Under the pieces are notes generated by a model that was not told where the DNA came from, searched no databases, and saw only the letters and a program-made list of their open reading frames with translations. The position numbers were made by a program, and so were the translations under genes. Positions 62,129 to 64,000 of a DNA stretch of 64,000 nt are shown here, piece after piece; the first letter of the stretch is position 1, and each line of letters starts with the position of its first letter. The stretch spans positions 1-64,000 of the forward strand of contig RFQZ01000003.1 in NCBI GenBank assembly GCA_009924735.1, given 5' to 3'. Source of the stretch: Flavobacteriia bacterium. GTDB taxonomy: Bacteria; Bacteroidota; Bacteroidia; Flavobacteriales_D; Crocinitomicaceae.

Positions 62129-62989
62129 ATGGGCAAAAAACCCTTGTATTTTCTTGTGTTAATTTCAATCTATATTTTCCTTCAGTTTTTTTGGTGGGGT
62201 ATCTTGTTGATTTCTCATTCCAAGGTAAAAACCACCATGGTAGTTGGCGAAGGCTCTGTGTTCCTACTTATCCTTGCCTTTGGTATTTGGAGACTTAGTC
62301 GAAGCATCCAGAAGGAATTTGAATTAGGAGAGCGACAAAAAAACTTTTTGTTGTCTGTTACACATGAACTCAAAACACCCATTTCATCAGCCCAGCTCAT
62401 ATTGCAAACACTTACAAAAAGAACACTCCCTGAAGAAAAAAAAATCAACTTTCTAAACCTTGCCATTCAGGAAAATAAAAAATCACAGTATTTAATTGAC
62501 AATCTCCTCCAAGCGGCCCGATTGGAAAGCCAAAATTTCAGGGTTGAGAAAACCCGATTTAACCTGCAAGAATTCATGACTTCCTTACCAGCGCAATTCA
62601 ACGGTTTTCCCATTGAGGTTACCTACTCAAATAACATCAACACAGACTTTTCTTTGTTTATGGATGTGGTTTTATTTGAATCTGCGATTAGAAATTTACT
62701 TGAAAACAGCATAAAATATGGCGCCAAAAAAGTTGACGTTGACATCACGTTGAGGTCAAAACAAATAACCCTTGAAATCAAAGATGACGGTGAAGGGATT
62801 TCAGAAAAAGACCGGCCAAATATATTTTTAAAATTTTATAGATCTGGGGATGAAAATGTGCGAGAAAAAAACGGCACAGGTTTGGGCCTTTTCATTACCA
62901 AAGAGTTTGTTCAATTAAACAACGGTGCCATTCAATTCAAACCGAATCAACCTGTAGGTTCCATTTTCATGCTTACATTTACCCTATGA
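62129..62989 (+). CDS. Sensor histidine kinase (short, two-helix)
   Basis: 286 residues. Two membrane helices (about 6-28 and 40-56) enclose only about 12 periplasmic residues, so the sensor works in or near the membrane. The HisKA region holds phospho-acceptor H79 (LSVTHELKTPISSAQL), the catalytic domain has the N box (IRNLLENSIKYG), G1 IKDDGEGISEKD and G2 GTGLGLFITKEFV. It should autophosphorylate and pass the phosphate to a response regulator, but no such gene lies in the window next to it. It is 8 bases after the deacetylase and overlaps gpmI by 4 bases (ATGA). Confidence 0.94.
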   Translation: MGKKPLYFLVLISIYIFLQFFWWGILLISHSKVKTTMVVGEGSVFLLILAFGIWRLSRSIQKEFELGERQKNFLLSVTHELKTPISSAQLILQTLTKRTLPEEKKINFLNLAIQENKKSQYLIDNLLQAARLESQNFRVEKTRFNLQEFMTSLPAQFNGFPIEVTYSNNINTDFSLFMDVVLFESAIRNLLENSIKYGAKKVDVDITLRSKQITLEIKDDGEGISEKDRPNIFLKFYRSGDENVREKNGTGLGLFITKEFVQLNNGAIQFKPNQPVGSIFMLTFTL

Positions 62990-64000
62990 AAAAGCTTGCG
63001 TTAATTATACTTGACGGTTGGGGCCTTGGTAATAAATCGATTTCTGATGCCATTCACCATGCAAAAACGCCATTTACAGACGCATTGTTTAACGATTACC
63101 CTAATTCCAAGTTAAAGGCATGTGGAGCTTCGGTTGGGCTCCCTGAAGGGCAGATGGGAAATTCTGAGGTGGGTCATTTGAACATTGGGTCAGGAAGAAT
63201 CGTTTACCAAGAACTTTCTCGCATAAACAACGCCATATCTGAAGGGTCTTTTTATGAAAACCCTGTATTGTTGGAAGCAATGCGATTGGCAAAGGAGAAC
63301 AATGTTAAGCTTCACATGATGGGACTGGTCTCAAAAGGTGGCGTACACAGTTCTCTTGATCATTTAATAGCCCTTATAGCAATGTGTAAGCATGAAGGAT
63401 TGCAAAATGTTTACCTACATGCTTTTACAGATGGTAGGGATTGTGATCCAAAATGCGCACAAAACGACATAGCCGAATTGATGATGCTAACGGATGATAA
63501 TGTTAAACTGGCTACCTTGATAGGACGTTATTATTCAATGGATCGAGACCATAGATGGGAAAGAATCGAAAAGGCATATAGCCTTATGGTAAATGGAAAA
63601 GGCGAGTACTTTGAAAATCCAGTCACAGCGTTAACTCATCACTACAAAACGGGCATAACCGACGAGTTTATGCCTCCCATTTTGCTAGACAAAAAAGGGT
63701 TGATTGAGAACGGTGATGTGGTCATTAACTTCAATTTCCGAACAGACCGTCCCCGAGAAATCACGGAAGCTTTGACGCAAAAAGAATTTCCGGAATTTGA
63801 TATGCATCCGCTTACTTTGCATTATTTCACCATGACCAATTATGATGATTCTTTTAAAAACCTCCATGTTATTTTTAACAAGGATGCTTTAAAGAACACC
63901 CTTGGCGAAGTTTTGTCGGCTCATAAGGTTACCCAGGTGCGTATATCTGAAACAGAAAAGTATCCACACGTTACGTATTTTTTTAATGGCGGAAGAGAAG
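62986..64000 (+). CDS. gpmI: 2,3-bisphosphoglycerate-independent phosphoglycerate mutase (partial)
   Basis: The first 338 codons; the window ends inside the gene. The start MKKLALIILDGWGLGNKSISD has the metal aspartate in ILDGWG. The catalytic serine is S60 in QMGNSEVGHLNIGSGR. HLMGLVSKGGVHSSLDHL, AFTDGRDCDP, GRYYSMDRDHRWERIEKAY and FNFRTDRPREIT all match the family. The enzyme interconverts 3- and 2-phosphoglycerate with manganese. The ATG overlaps the kinase stop (ATGA), so translation is coupled. About a third of the protein (usual length about 510) is missing by cut-off. Confidence 0.96.
   Translation, partial: MKKLALIILDGWGLGNKSISDAIHHAKTPFTDALFNDYPNSKLKACGASVGLPEGQMGNSEVGHLNIGSGRIVYQELSRINNAISEGSFYENPVLLEAMRLAKENNVKLHMMGLVSKGGVHSSLDHLIALIAMCKHEGLQNVYLHAFTDGRDCDPKCAQNDIAELMMLTDDNVKLATLIGRYYSMDRDHRWERIEKAYSLMVNGKGEYFENPVTALTHHYKTGITDEFMPPILLDKKGLIENGDVVINFNFRTDRPREITEALTQKEFPEFDMHPLTLHYFTMTNYDDSFKNLHVIFNKDALKNTLGEVLSAHKVTQVRISETEKYPHVTYFFNGGRE

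Noticed and set aside
1-64000. CRISPR array, insertion sequence or prophage
   Set aside because: No regularly spaced repeats, transposase, integrase or terminal inverted repeats were seen. The repeats in the cyclase protein are ordinary propeller blades.

Overview
The window comes from a Bacteroidota chromosome, most likely a Flavobacteriales-type organism. The evidence is a set of lineage-typical features. These are type IX secretion parts (a PorP/SprF protein beside a type B sorted cargo, and PorW/SprE), an alternative complex III (act) operon joined to cytochrome c oxidase genes, a MurF-alanine racemase fusion, a DUF2723 membrane glycosyltransferase, and repeated promoter -7 boxes of the form TAnnTTTG. 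The sequence is AT-rich by eye and gene-dense. I see no insertion sequence, prophage or CRISPR array. Only one stretch over 300 bases lacks protein genes, and it holds a tRNA-Gln gene.

Layout. Bases 1-1155 hold a broken mfd: its N-terminal third on the - strand abuts, head to head, a small piece of the later RNA-polymerase-binding region on the + strand. Then come fbp and a universal stress protein (-), a GH3-like protein (+), a PorP/SprF protein with its CotH-kinase type B cargo (-), and a lipoprotein plus a DUF2490 protein (+). A 1284-residue sensor follows, made of a beta-propeller, an adenylate cyclase and an HD domain. After a CsgG-like/barrel protein there is a tight five-gene - strand operon headed by an HTH regulator (14.7-19.0 kb). 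murF-alr and tdk come next, then an M28 peptidase (+), then porW, bactofilin, an AtpI-like gene and a small membrane gene (-). yebC, engB, a CarH-like B12/MerR regulator (+) and leuS lead into an envelope run (UbiA-like, GT9, GT2, MltD-like), gatA, tatA and the infB-nusA-rimP operon (-). From 43.5 to 55.1 kb lies the actABCDEF-coxII-coxI operon (-). The last part holds a SPOR protein, thiL, a 60-residue membrane protein, tRNA-Gln with a strong terminator, and a + strand run of DUF2723 protein, polysaccharide deacetylase, histidine kinase and gpmI, which is cut by the window end.

How the genes work together. The act-cox operon encodes a quinol:cytochrome c oxidoreductase and its aa3-type terminal oxidase, so the cell respires aerobically. 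tatA fits the twin-arginine signal on ActB. The PorP/SprF-cargo pair and PorW belong to type IX secretion. rimP, nusA and infB form the standard ribosome/transcription operon. Two signalling proteins stand out: the one-piece cyclase-HD sensor, and a MerR regulator carrying the W-x9-EH and E-x-H signatures of B12 photoreceptors.

Limits. All family assignments come from reading motifs, without database searches. Promoters are consensus matches by eye. No clearly new system is proven. The best candidates for something undescribed are the cyclase-HD receptor, the five-gene HTH operon, and the interleaved inverted repeats next to tRNA-Gln. The mfd junction may be an assembly or amplification artefact.
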